Below are positions 25,401-38,400 of a DNA stretch of 64,000 bases, piece after piece. Source of the DNA: Eulemur rufifrons (taxonomy: Eukaryota > Chordata > Mammalia > Primates > Lemuridae); contig NC_090990.1 in NCBI RefSeq assembly GCF_041146395.1, positions 40,186,001 to 40,250,000 of the forward strand, given 5' to 3'. The notes under the pieces are model-generated. The model was not told the DNA's origin, ran no database searches, and saw only the letters and a list, made by a program, of their open reading frames with translations. Each line of letters begins with the position of its first letter. Positions within the stretch are counted from its first letter, which is position 1. The position numbers were made by a program, and so were the translations under genes.

Positions 25401-25919
25401 CCCCTACCTGGCAGGGGACAGAATGCCAAGCAAATCCACGTTCACCCCAGGGGACCCATCAGGAATACTAAGCACCCAGCCCTGGACCCCCGGGAACCCA
25501 GAGGTAGTTGCAGACAAAGCGAAAACCGACCCTGCCCAATCCAACTTGACCCATCAGGAACTGACTGACCAGTGGGACATGAACTTGCTTGAAAACATTT
25601 TTTAGTCCTCATTTTGTAAAAAGACCATAACCTAAGCACAACTCAGGTAGGCAGGAAGCCAGGGACCAGAGATGGGGAGAGGAAGAGAGCAGCCCCTGGG
25701 GAATGTGAGCAGCAGCACCACACCCCACCCCTCACTGGAGGATCTTAGCTCCCAACCCATAACCTCGTCCTGTGGCAAACCAGACAGTGCAGCAGCCGAG
25801 GCTGTGGGCCGCCACCCACCTTCTCCACCACTTGGCAGACAAGTCCAGGGCCTGCTTCTGACTCTGTGTCCCCAGGTATTGGACAGGACCCTCTGATCAG
25901 AGCCCTGAGGGCTCAACAT

Positions 25920-26060
25920 GCCCAGTAGGACAGCAGTAATAATACAGACAGCCTCACGGGGTGGACTGCTAGCACCATTTTACTGATGGGGAAACTGAGG
26001 ATCAGACGGAAAAGCCCAGAGGTGGCTGACAAACCACTTAGGTGGTCTTTATTCCTATCT
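25920..26060 (-). repeat. MIR SINE relic
   Basis: Antisense MIR: accattttactgatggggaa then ctgaggatcagac. Confidence 0.5.
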
Positions 26061-27884
26061 GGGGTCACCCTGCATGCTCGCATCTCCAGACTGGGGTCGG
26101 CAGCAGTGAATAAGCTCTGAGCTGTCACCCCAGGCCAGGCCACAGGCACCTCTGCCTCTGTCCCATTCTGAGACCCGGCTGGTACGACCACGGGGCACCC
26201 AGGCGCCAGCCACATTTCCAGCAGCTGCCCATGACTCCTCATGTGATTCCTCAAGAGTATCCAGTCGTGGGAAAAGCACCTATGAGAGGGGCCACCAGCC
26301 ACAGTCTCCCTTGGGCAGGCGCTGTCTGGTCTCCAGGTGGAAGAGACAAGCACCGGCTTTTGGAGAGCACGGCCAGAGCGCTCCTCTGGGCTTTATCTTG
26401 ACACTGCAGGCGGCTGCGGTGGCCCTGCCTGCCACTGGGGCCCTGGCGGTGGAGAACTCTTGTCTGCAGGGAAGCAAGGGCAAGGCCAGCCCAGTGCCAC
26501 CAGCTGGCAGGAGGGGCCACAAGGAGGCCTGACCAGGCTCAGGGGCCAGGCAGGGAAAGAGTAAGGGAGGGGAAGGGAGGGAGAGGGGTGGAAGGAGTAC
26601 AGGGGGACAGAGGGGGCAGGGAGGGAAGGAAAGGACAGAGCCTTTGTGTTGGCCCCACCTCCCACAATCCCCAGGAGCAACAATCAGTTATGTAAATAGG
26701 TCCTCTCCCCCAGGCCCAGCCGGGCCAGCCCCTCCTGGACCCCCTCCCCCTCCCAGTCTCAGAGTCTTCCCAGCACCCTCCTCACAGGCACAGGGCCCCT
26801 GAGGCCCTGCCCATTCAGAAAGGAAACCAGGCCCTTCGCCCCCAGCCCTCCTTCCTCAAGTTCTTTAGTCCATACCATTCCACTTCTGTGCATTTCACCC
26901 TGATTTTCCCACTGCCAACACCGCCAGCCTCTAGACCACAGGCTCTCACTTTGGGCCCAGCAATGGTGAATCAAGGGATGGAGTTCACAACCAGAAGGCG
27001 GACACAGGGCTTTCAGCTTCACAAAGTAACTGGACACACTGCGTTTGGAGTTCATTTTGCTAATTCTCTCAATGAAATTCAATAATTTGAAGGAAAAATC
27101 TGGCTCTGAGGCAGCACCTTCAATGCGTGGCTTGTCTGGGCGCCTACAAACCACATGGACAATCTCAGCCAGGTGACAACTTCCCCGAGGGGGCTCTCGT
27201 GCCCCCTCACTCTTCTTTTTCATGAGATGTACTTTTTGATCGTTTCAGTTTCAAATTACATCAAACATCTAAATTGGGAATCCCAGCTCCTCCACCAGGG
27301 GTGCATCAAAGGTGTATATTCAAAGCAGCACTTATTTACAAAACGCAATGCAAATTATCCCCCCCAACCTGGACATCCGACACACACCTCAGCCACTGCC
27401 CATCTCAGGAGTCCCCATCCCAGTGAGGCCCAGGGGTGTGTCATCTGTCACCCTGGGGCCAACAAATAATGATCATGGTGATCACACACACACACAAACT
27501 GCCACTTCTGTCATAACCCCAGTTAAGCTTTTACCAGCTTTAAAATAAAAATCATTAACAGACAAAGCCTAAATGGTTTCCAAGAGTACTTTCCTCAGAC
27601 TAGTAAAGTCTTCTCTCACCTCCTGGAGGGAGGCACAGTCCCCAGCCCGAGGCATTTAAACATTCCACTCTGGGAATGCCAGAGGGCGGGCCACAGGCTC
27701 CCTGTCCCATTGGCTCTCACCCCTGTAAGTACAGCCCTTCCCCTGCAATGGCCTCCCCACTCCAAAACCCGAAAGTGAAACCCACTGGGGCCCTGCCTTT
27801 CTCCTCTAGGTCTGCTCCAGGCCTTTCAGGATAAGCCCTCGGGGTAAACCCAAGGGCAGGAGTGCTCCAAACAGCCCAACCTCC
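26061..27884. other. Unique intronic sequence
   Basis: GC-rich to 26.8 kb with a purine-rich run (26540-26640), then more AT-rich unique DNA. No gene recognised. Confidence 0.55.
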
Positions 27885-28090
27885 AAGCAAGAGGACACTG
27901 AGTGCTTACTGTATACAGGCCACTGTCCTGAATTCTTCACATATTAACCCTGAGAAGGGAGCCTTAGGCACGGTTGTCATCTGCTTTGTACAGGTGAGGA
28001 CACTGAGGCTGGAGGCAGATGAGGATCACACAGGTGGCAAGAGGCGGGACACCAGCGCCCAGGCTCTTGACACTCAGGAAGCCATGGTGC
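27885..28090 (-). repeat. MIR SINE relic
   Basis: Antisense MIR: gagtgcttactgtatacagg, cacatattaaccctgagaag, gtgaggacactgaggctgg. Confidence 0.6.
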
Positions 28091-28242
28091 CCCCTGCTCT
28101 CCAGCATCAGCACAGGGGTCTCATCCACTGTAGTATGTCCAGCGGTAGATATTTAATTTACCAAGCCAACTGTCTTAATGTTATAATGGGCTCCTGTGGC
28201 TAGGGACAAAATTCCTAGCGGCAGCATCATACAGAAAATTGA

Positions 28243-28489
28243 TCACTATGAAATTGGAACTAATCGAACAATGCTCATGTGTGCACATATGGAAATAAAA
28301 CTCATTGGAAATCAAGAAGGTGGGGGGGGGGAAATGAGTAAATTTACACCTAACAGGTACAATGCACACTATCTGGGTGATGGGCACACTTGTAACTTTG
28401 ACTCAAACTGCATAAAAGCAATTTATGTAACCAAACCGTTTGTACCCCCGTAATACTCTAAAATTAAATTAAATTAAATTTTTAAAAAA
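28243..28489 (+). mobile_element. 5'-truncated LINE-1 3' end (strepsirrhine-type)
   Basis: Short L1 3' UTR end, including ctatctgggtgatgggcaca, cttgtaactttgactcaaac and atgtaaccaaaccgtttgta, ending in a (TTAAA)n A-rich tail. Target-site duplication agaaaattga at 28233-28242 and 28490-28499. It resembles, but differs from, the human L1PA end. Confidence 0.85.
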
Positions 28490-28615
28490 AGAAAATTGAA
28501 AAATAACACATCAAATAACTTAGATGAAGTGTTGGTGAAAGGTGGGTTAGAAAACAAACAGTGGCTTTGCTGACAGCATGTGAGATACTGATGCCAAAAA
28601 TACACACGAAGACCT

Positions 28616-28767
28616 AGAATAAAATTTTTTATGTAAGATGAGGGTGGAACATAATATTTCTAAATTTACATGTTATCTTCTTTACCATGTAAGAATAAAA
28701 TTTTTTATGTAAGTTGAGGTAGAACATATTTCCAAATTTACATGTTATTTTCTATAATATGTCATTA
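28616..28767. repeat. Tandem duplication of a 76-bp AT-rich unit
   Basis: Two copies starting agaataaaattttttatgta at 28616 and 28692. They share the trailing aaatttacatgttat segment and have diverged by a few substitutions and a small indel. Confidence 0.85.
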
Positions 28768-30637
28768 TTAAACAGTTAATAATTTAAATATTTTACGTTG
28801 GGAAAAATACTTCTGGCAACAATGAAGCCACGCCACAGTTCTGCCCCGCCTCAACACGGCACAAATCCACACCGGTTTCTACCGAACTCCACGGGCCTGG
28901 GTCCTCACCGCTCTAGCATGACGTGCCTGGCCACACAACCCCAGGAAGCAGATGCCCGCAGACCTCAGGCCACCAGGTTAGAAACTAGGCACAAGTTCCC
29001 ATTTTCATCACAAATAAACTGAATCAAGACCCACTTTTCCATATTCTCAGCGACTCCATGGATAGATTTTTCCCCCAACTCTCAGTTTTTCTTCCCTGGT
29101 TTCTGTTTAACCCCCTAGTGATTGCTAATCCTTGCTTCAAGAGGATTAAGACAATCTTGTAACAAATGTGGGTGCTTCACTACCCAGAAGTGTGGGTTGG
29201 GCTGTGAGACTTCAGCATGTCCATATTTCTGGGCCACTGCACAAAGAACGTGTGACCAAAAGGACCCCAGAACCACTCAGGGCAGGAGAAAGAGGGGCTT
29301 TGATAGAGACCCCAGGGCCCTTCACCAGGGAAGGGGTCCCGTGGCCCCGGACCCCTCTGGCTCAGGCAGCAAGCCTCCCACAATGCTGCTCTCTCTGAAG
29401 GGGCATCCAACAGCCAGCACCAGACTTCAAAACTAACGGCCACCTTTGGGGGGCTGGGGCGACCGTTTTGGTTCCTTTCAGTCCCTGGCCCTGCCAGCCA
29501 GGCCGGAACCCACCAGCTACTTCTGTTGTCTGGAGGGGAGCAGGGCCTCGGGCTGAGTTAAGTTTTGCTGGTGAGTGGCCCTCGGGCACAAAGGAAGGAA
29601 CCGCTGGGGGAGGGGAGGCCACAGAGCTGGAGGGCTGGGACAAAGGGGACAAGAGACAAAGGGACAGGAAAAGGGAGCCCTTTCTCCTCTGAGGAAGGAA
29701 CTCCCCATTTAGTCTATATTTCACTCACACATCCCCGGGCAAGACATGCACCAACACACATTTCAAGGGTGTCTCCAGGTGTCTTCCACACCCCTCCCCA
29801 CTTGGGCTGGACACGGGGCTCCCCAGGCCCCTCCTGCCTGGCCAGGTCCCCTCCTCGGCCCACTTGTTCACAGTCAGGGAGGCCGAGGCTGCCTTTGATC
29901 GGCTGCTTCCCTCCAGCCCCGATCTGCCACCCTGAAGAGAGACAAAGAATTATTTATTTGGAGAAAAGAAAAACCTTCCAAAGTGTCAGCCAGTGACAGA
30001 CATGATACTGGCTACACAGGAGCCCAGGCCCAGGTTCCGAGTCTGCAGGGGCTTTCACCAGCCACACACACCCAGGCCACCCAGCCCACCCTCAGATGCT
30101 CTCTCAAATCCTACCTGAGTGGCCATTCTTTGTTTTGTTTTCCTTTCCTTAAGACCACTGCCTACCTCAGCTAGAGGTTAACCTGCACTGAAGGTGAGCA
30201 CTCGGCACCAGGACATCTGCAACAGAAGTGGCAAAATCCACACGTGGGTGTGGCTGGCCGGGCTCCTGGGCTGGGGCACGGGAACCCTCAGGGTTGTCTT
30301 CATGGAGGCTCTTGATCTGTTTTGTTTTGATTTGGGTTTGATTCTGACTTTAGTGAGAGAGACATGATCCCATCACACTGTACATTAACAAAGCAAATCT
30401 GGCATCCACGACCAGGACCAAGCCAAGAAAGGGGTGGTTTAAGGGTGAGGCCAGGAGCTGGCTGTCACCCCCAGCAGGGACCGTGGGAGGAAGCCAAGAG
30501 TGAGTGGTGCCCCTTCCACAGACCACCCAAATATCCGAGCCCCTACGAGATGCCAGGCACAGTACAGGGTGGCATCACCCCCGCCCTCCCTGCCAAGGGC
30601 ACCGCTCACAACGCAGGAGCCCCTACCACCCTGTTCT
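28768..30637. other. Unique intronic sequence
   Basis: No gene or young repeat recognised; overlapping opposite-strand frames at 29.1-29.8 kb lack gene features. Confidence 0.55.
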
Positions 30638-30735
30638 AAAACATGAGACTTTTATTGAGTGCTCTGTGCCAGTGGCTGGGGGCTCACTGATTTGTCAGGG
30701 GAAAGGGGCACTCCTGGGCTCATAATGGGGACAAT
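30638..30735 (+). repeat. L2-like LINE relic
   Basis: Starts with acttttattgagtgctctgt followed by gccagtggctggggg. Confidence 0.4.
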
Positions 30736-32984
30736 GGGGGCTTGAGGAGGACCTCTGTTCGTGGTAAAGAGCCTGTAAACTCAGAGACAGGAGGGCTCTC
30801 TGGTCAATCTAAGCAGAGGGCTGCTGCTCCAGGCTCCTCCTTCCTGTGGGCCTGGGCTGGGGTCTGGGCCAGGCCGACAAGCTGGTGGTGTGGCCTCAGC
30901 TCCCACGTCAGGTCCCTGGAGGGGGACTCTCCCCCAGCGCAGCAGATACTGCTGCTCCACAGGGGAGTGACTCGCTCTGCGGTCTGACACCCGCCTTTCT
31001 CCCTGCCTCCCCACGGTTCCTCCTCATCCCCAGGCCCAAATGCTTGATTACACCCTGGACAGGGCCCCAGCAACGGGCCTGCCAAATAATTAGACCACGG
31101 ATCAGGCCGCAATCGGCTTTGGATCGAACCGTCTCTCTGCTGCGTGCGGTGACAGCTTCTGTCCTCGAGAAAAGAACGCCGTGCCGACACATGCTCCGAG
31201 TTAAAAACATTTTCAGAAAGAAAATGGGAGGGGGAAAGAAGCCATCTGTATCTCCAGTCTGCAAGGCAGCTCTGGACGGGGCCAGCACCAGCTTCCTGAG
31301 AAGCTGTGGCCCACAGAGGCCCTCACCCAGGGAGGGATATTCCAGACAAACTCGCTGACTCACCGGAAAGGGTGGGGTGTGGCCAGCACCTGTGTCTCAG
31401 AGGTGGCAGCGGTGGGCCCAGCCCCCACCCATGGGGGTGTATCTGGTGAAGCCTAGAAAGATTAACTCATAGAGTCTGAGAGAATGGAGCCCCTGAAAGC
31501 TTAAAACCTGTACATCCTTTGTTCTTTTAGTTTATGTTCTCGCGGATTTGTGTGTCCAATAACCAATTTTTAAAAAGTTTTTGCTAGAATAACCGCCTTA
31601 TAAGGACATTTTTTGTTGCAACTGCATATCCAGTCTGTGTTCTCTCCAAGGGGCAATTGTCACTTTCTCCAAACTTTCACCCATACCTGGGCGAGGTGCC
31701 TGGTGGAGGCACCCGAACAGCACGCTGTGACCACAAAGGTATCACCGACTACCACTTTACAGAGTCCCAGACGCACAGCTGGCCAGCGTGGCAGAGGCAG
31801 GGTGCCAGGCAAGCCCAGGGAAGGGTGACCTTGCCGATGCCTCCCCGTCTGGGAAGCATTCCTGTGCTTTCCTGGGGGACAAACCGATCCGAACCAGCAG
31901 GATAAACCCCGGATAAAAGGGAACAGTCTATAAGCTCCGTGAGGGCAAAGGACCTGACAGCGTCCCTCGCTTCTGTAGCCACAGAGCAGAGGCATCAAAT
32001 ATTTGATGAATGAAAGACTAGACAGACTAGATGAATATCTGAGAAAAACAAATATCTTCAATGAGCCACGGGTGGATTTCTGGATAAACTGTCCTCGTGA
32101 GCTGGTATTATTAGGATAGTCTTAACACAAAGAGGTTGTTCAAAGGGAGTAAGCATTTCAGGCCCTTGGAAAAGCCTGAATGGCCAGCTTAGACATAAAG
32201 AAGCCCCTCCACCGGGGTGTGGCTGGACCAGCCCTGAAGCCATGATAAGAGCCACTCACAATTAGAGGCTGCACACCAAGACCACAGCCCCTAGCCCTGA
32301 GCCGCCCCAGTGGAATCCTGTTTATCCTTGGCTAAGCAAACACAAGTCTTCTCAGATAATGCAAAGGTCAATTGTAGACTTGCATGGCCTGATAAAATCG
32401 CCACCAATCCTGAATTACAGGGGGTCAAATAATATAATATTCCTACACAGAGTATGAGAGAGTTAGGTAAGTCAGAACTACTTTCCACCTCCCCAGGTGA
32501 GCCCCCACCAAGACACAGGCTGAGTGACCGTGCGCTGGGTTCCACACCACATCCCTGCCCAACCACTCCTCAGTCCCCTCCACAGAAAGCAAAAATTGGG
32601 TAGGAGAATGGTCACTTCCAGCCCGAGAGGGCCCAGAAGTTGGTGAAAGGCCAGATTAATTGAATGCTGAGCATCTTCCCACACATTTTTGAGGATGCTT
32701 CACATCTGAAGCTCCATCGACGTGTCAAAGACCTACTTCAGAAAAGAAAGACACCAAGCCAAACCTGGACTCCTTCTGAGAGCATTACAACTTCAGGAAG
32801 CCATTCGAATACACTGACTGCACACAGACGGGACCCTGGGAGGCGGGCAGCCTCCCGATACTTCCTGATCACTCTCAGTCAACAAACGTGAGCCAGGTAT
32901 CCGTCAGGTGTCAGGCCGTGAGTGTGCAAGACCCACCACGGGCCCTGCCCACAGAGATCCAAAGACGACTATGAAAAGTTTGTT
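30736..32984. other. Unique intronic sequence, enhancer-like segments
   Basis: Contains CpG-retaining DNA at 31.04-31.2 kb and an AT-rich motif-dense segment at 32.29-32.48 kb (see findings). A weak L2-like piece lies at 31920-32020. No coding evidence. Confidence 0.5.
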
Positions 32985-33000
32985 AGAATTAAGTGATGTC

Positions 33001-33345
<345 letters not shown>

Positions 33346-33361
33346 AGAATTAAGTGATGTC

Positions 33362-34278
33362 TACACTGAGACATGTGAAATGAATATGGCTCCCCAAGGA
33401 GGAGAAAGAGTGGAGTAAAGTGTTCCAAGCAGGGAGAAGAGCCTGTGCAAAGGCCCTGCGGCAGGGAGCTTGGCCCTTCCCTTCCTTAACTACAGCCCAG
33501 CAGTCCCAGGGTTCACATTCCATTCCAACAACAAAAACACATGGCTGTAATTTTTATTTCAAAACACAGAAACATTCCAAAAGTCCCCCAAATTTTTTCC
33601 CCAACATACGAGGTCCACCACCTTCTTGCCTATCTCTGCTGACCGCCTTTCCATTTCTGCAGTGGTTTTCCAAGAGCAGCAGCTTCCAATTCCTGAACAG
33701 CTCACACGAGGCTCCAGTTTAGGACACACCCTAGCTCCTCACTGGCCAATGGGTCGCCCGGCTGCCTGTCCATGTCTCCAGAGCAGGCCCAGGCAGGGAC
33801 AGGGAAGGATGTGTTTCTAACCAAAAGAAAAGAGCAAACTGCAGACCAGGAAGGAAGTAGGAAGTCATCCCCAGTGTAGAAATCCTCGCTTATCCCCGGA
33901 TGAGGCCAGAGCACAGCCCCCAGCGACAGGCAATGGGCACTGCTTCCCGGGACGAACAGGGCAGCTGGCACTCAGGAAGGGAAAGTTCGCCTGGGGGCAG
34001 GGAGCAGGATGAGATGCTCGCCTGGCCCTTCTGAAGGACATGGCGTGTGCTGAGGACACACAAACACTTCGAACCTAAAAGCACTTGGCTCCCTTGACTG
34101 ACTCTGTCCTTACCCCTGCTCCCCACCTAAAACAGGCTTCAGGAAGAAAATGAATCAAGTTTTACAAGCTTCCCTATTTACCCAGGGCTACAAATCTATC
34201 AGTGGGGAAGCTTTTAAAATAAACTCTCTCCCAGCACTGTCACTTCCTTTCTTCTATTTGCTACCACCCCCTAACCCC

Positions 34279-34281
<3 letters not shown>
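33362..34281. other. Unique intronic sequence
   Basis: Nothing recognised except short repeat-like fragments near 33400-33470 (L2-like caaaggccctgcggcaggga). Confidence 0.5.

Positions 34282-34311
<30 letters not shown>
34282..34311 (+). repeat. (AC)15 microsatellite
   Basis: Uninterrupted ac dinucleotides. Confidence 0.97.
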
Positions 34312-34312
<1 letters not shown>

Positions 34313-34529
34313 ACCTCTTACGGGTTTCTTTAACTTCGGCTATGGATCTTGAGCCTGAAGGAGGAATTCCAAATTCAGGACATACATCAATTCGCCACTC
34401 GTAAATACTTCCTGCTTTTCATTCTACTCCTCTCACTTACTCGTGTTTGTAAACACGCTCCAAGATAGCTCCCAAAGCAGGGATACCTTCCCAAGAACAC
34501 TACCTACCTTTCAGCCTCTCATTCTTGCA

Positions 34530-34720
34530 TTCCAAAAATATTTACTAGACATCTTCAAAGGTGTTCTGCATCATTATCTCCGAACAGTAGGGTGCAATTC
34601 CCATTTTACAGATAGGAAAACTGAGGCTCAGAAGTTAAGCACCTGGCATAGGTGACACTATGAATAAAGGCCCTGTGGGGATTAGAATCCGAGCTGCTAA
34701 CCTGGTTCTCTGCACCTGGG
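34530..34720 (-). repeat. MIR SINE relic
   Basis: Antisense MIR: cccattttacagataggaaa then actgaggctcagaagttaag. Confidence 0.7.
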
Positions 34721-36059
34721 TTCCCCAGCACCCCGTATCTATCAGACACAAAAAGCAAAGCTGCTTCCCTTTTCAAAGAAAAATGACTCACCCTGGATCA
34801 CCAATAGCTTTAAAAATTAAATCTTGAAAGCCAAAGGCCATTTTAACTGATACTTCAATGATCATCATGGAAGACACAGCCCACAGGAAAACCATCCGGA
34901 AAGGAGAGCCTGTGCTTCAACACCGACGGCGTGGTCCAGTGTGGTCCCAGAGCCACAGGCGTTCAGGGCAGCTTTCCCTAAGACAGGGTGACTGTCTGAT
35001 GGGCAGTTGGAGACCTGGAGTTAGAGCCTCAACCCCTCACTCCCCACAGGACTCTGTGCAAGAAGTGAGGGCTGGGTGGCCCCTGAGCCTCTTCCAAGGT
35101 TTGGGGTCCTTCAAATAAAATGATCCATGTGCACTGCATCTCACACCTTCCAGAGCCGTCCTGTCCACATCAGCAGCTCCCAGGAACTGGGGAGGAGGAC
35201 AGGGAGACGGCGCGGCCCCTCTGGCCAACGAGGGGATCCAGGCTGTATGGGGGCCCTTGGCTGGGAACAGCTCAGGGCTCCTCACCCCCAGTTCCAAGGC
35301 TGCTCATATCCCACATTCCAGTGTCTGCAGGGGAGGCAACGGCACAGAGTCCCCCAGAAAAACAAAATGGGAAGAAGGACTGCTCTGCTGTCAAACTGAC
35401 CCACTGCCCCATTCATCCTCTGTTCACTGGCTGGCTTTCTACGCCTCTGAACCCATAAACTGGCCCTACCTTCTGATCCCACCTTCCTCCCAAGCAAGAG
35501 GCCTCCCTCCCGTCATCCCCAACCATTCCCTTAAGGAGAGTCTGTCCTTCCTGCCCGTCAGCACCCACCCCTGCCCATTCAGCCCTGACCCTCCACACCT
35601 GGGCACCTCGCTCCCCAGCTCTCACCTTCCACCAAGTGAGAACTTTCATTCCATCTGTCCCTCTCACTGGGACGCCCAGCGCGTGAGCAAATGCACTATA
35701 CAAAGTTGTACGTCATTATTCACACGTGCTGGCGGCTCCGAGATCCCACCAGACTTCCCTCGCAGCCGTTCCCTCCCTGGGTTCTGTCTGCTGCCGCTGA
35801 CCGTTTCCAGGGTGCTGCCCAGATAAGCCCCCGAAGGTGAGAGGATGGGGGAGACCCTAAAAAAGAACTCAACTCCACGGCTTAAAGTTGAAATCCAACC
35901 TCTTATTTACAGCAAAAACAAAGCTGCCAAATGCTAAGCCACACTTCCTTCAAGAAAGGAAGGATTTCCAACTAACCCTTTCAACTAAATCCAACGTGGG
36001 CTCTTTGCTGAAATCCCTCCTACTCTACAGAAGGGCCTTCTCGGATTATTTTCCTTCAA
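34721..36059. other. Unique intronic sequence
   Basis: No gene or repeat recognised. The 189-codon frame at 35257-35826 is Pro/Ser-rich and unsupported. Confidence 0.5.
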
Positions 36060-36330
36060 AAAAGAACATAATTTACACATCGAGTGTCTTTACTTTCCAA
36101 ACCATTCAGAATTAGGGAAAGGGGGGAAAAACACGTCTGTTTCTATTTGAAACTGTCAAAATTAGCATTCAGTAATTAAAAATCACACCCTTTCTCTTAA
36201 TAACCTAACCAGCATGATACAATCAGGTTGTGCCAACTCTTTAATCTAATTGACTAATTACAGATTTTAATTTAGTCAGTTACTGAACAACTGTTGACAA
36301 TTTGTTTTCATTAGGGACAGAACAGAATAA
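36060..36330. promoter_or_regulatory. Candidate conserved non-coding element with homeodomain motifs
   Basis: AT-rich, repeat-free, with two TAATTA cores (36173-36178 and 36255-36260) plus ctaattg and tttaattta. The composition differs sharply from the GC-rich neighbours. Confidence 0.45.
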
Positions 36331-36849
36331 ATATTTAGGCTTCCAGTCACAAAGACTCCTGCGATCGGCGCTCCACCGTGACCCCAACTTCGGAGAGAGC
36401 TCTGGCTCCACTGGCATCCTCAGACACAGGTACCCACCGCGGCTCTCGAGCCACTTCTCAGCCACAGACCGAGCCAGAGCGAACCTTCCCACAAGTCCCT
36501 CTTCAGGCAAAAAAAACCGTAAGTACAAGCGGCGGCCTCCATCCCCAAAGTACAGGCAATTCCCAAATTCACACACGTCACTCAAGAAGTGGCAAACACT
36601 TAAACGCTGTGAAGAAAAATAAATTCAACGCTACATGTCACTGGCTTTTAAGCAACAAAATAAGTTAACAGTCAAAATAGGTTTATCTGCATTCATCTCA
36701 CTGGAAAGCAAACTGTCACTGACATCTTTTTTTTTTTTTTTTAAAAGACACATGTTTACAGGTTTCCCCTGAAATGATCCAATTCTTTCAACGCGCATTT
36801 TCCCCCAAGGTCCTCATCTCCCAAAGTCATCCAAAAGTTTGTCAAAGCA

Positions 36850-37065
36850 GCAGTGTGGCTCAAAGATGAGCTGCGTTCAAATCCCAGCTCCGTTATCTAA
36901 TAACTTCATAACAGCAGGCTTAGGGCTTCTCTGAGCCTTGGTTTCCTGATCCAAGCAATGGGATCAGAACAGCCCCTGCCTTGTGGAGTGTTACAGGGAT
37001 TCGGTGTCACACCCACACACAGTGCCTGGCTGGGGGGAAACGTGCAATAAACGCTGGTCACCGCT
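36850..37065 (+). repeat. MIR SINE relic
   Basis: Gcttctctgagccttggttt, cctgatccaagcaatgggat, then cacagtgcctggctgg. Confidence 0.65.
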
Positions 37066-37079
37066 GTTTCAGAAATCGC

Positions 37080-37170
37080 TCTGGTAGCCTAACTGTCCCC
37101 ACGCTACCAATTAGGAAAGGAAGAAGACAATAACCTGTCAGAAGTTACAGAGCTACTAAGTGGGAAAGTT
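37080..37170 (-). repeat. MIR SINE relic
   Basis: Antisense MIR core: gtcagaagttacagagctac then taagtggg. Confidence 0.45.
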
Positions 37171-38159
37171 TGGTGGGGAAAAGATGACTTCTGGACTCGC
37201 TGTCCAGCGAGGCCAGCTCAGGACAGCAGGGACTCGCAACTTCCACCTTCACGAGTCTGCAGGGAGCGGGGGCTCTGCAGCATCTCCTGCAGCCGGGAGC
37301 TTCCACTCAGGGTCTTCCACCCCTCGAGCATCTACCCTCCTGGCTGCGTCCCCCTCACGGGGAAGCCCTGCCTGCCCCTCCCGGGGAGCAGGGTGCATGA
37401 CCTACAGCGGGGCTCGGCACCTCCAGAGAGCACACTGTGCATCCTGACCTTCCTCTTCCTGACCTGGGAGAAGCAGGAGGCACTTCCCTCCACAGAAGCC
37501 AGCCCTGGCCCCCCAGGACAGAGCTAGAAGGCGCCACCTGCACTGCTACGTGGCTCCTGCTCAAGGATGCTAACGGGGTCTCCGGAAAACTTTTCTGAAG
37601 ACTCTTGAGGTATCGCTGATATTTTTTAAGCTCAAAACGAATCAGGTCTTCCTCAACTGAAATGGGAACTGAAATTCCCAGTGTCTTCTGTTGACTAGAA
37701 TTCTACCAACCTGCTATGCTCACCCGGGTCCCCCCGAGCTGGTGAGAAGCTCTAACCAGCGACTACAGGGTTTTTGTTTTTCACATTTCTTCATGAAAAT
37801 TAATGGTGACTCAATGCATGCATGCAATCTCTGTGAGTAAAACATTTTCAAGCCTGGAATCCACAGGGGGTAGCAGGGGATTAATAAAAGGGGGCCTTGT
37901 AAGTGAGAGATGGAAAACCTGTTCTTTAAGTCACACAGGTCCCAAAGCAAGATGTTTTCTTCCTGGATGAAGTCACCGAAAATCAGCCTGGTTCTCTACC
38001 CTCCACACCAAGGAGCACCACCAGGTAAGGGCCCCCACGACCTGTAGGCAGGACTCTGGCTTGCCTATCTCCCACCTGGTCCTCCCAGCCCCCGTGTCAA
38101 TCCACCCCAGGCCAGGCAGTGGGGCGGAAATTAGGCGGGCAAGATGCCAACTCTGGTAT
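37171..38159. other. Unique intronic sequence
   Basis: Nothing recognised. Confidence 0.5.
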
Positions 38160-38400
38160 TAATTTTTAGGGAGGCAGCCTGGTCTAAGTAGTGAGGGGCC
38201 CTGCACGAAAAGACAAAGCCAAGTTGAAGTCTACCTTCAACGTGACTGCCTCCCTCTAAGGGCCGCCATTTCCTTATCTACACAAGAGAATGAAGACAGA
38301 ACTTGGCCCACGGGGCTGTTCGGAGCCTGCCATGAGATAAAACCCAAAGTGCTTGGAATGGAGCCTGGCATACAGCTGGCACTCGATAATTGTTCGCTAT
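38160..38400 (+). repeat. MIR SINE relic
   Basis: Starts gaggcagcctggtctaagta and ends gagcctggcatacagctggc followed by actcgataattg. Confidence 0.65.
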
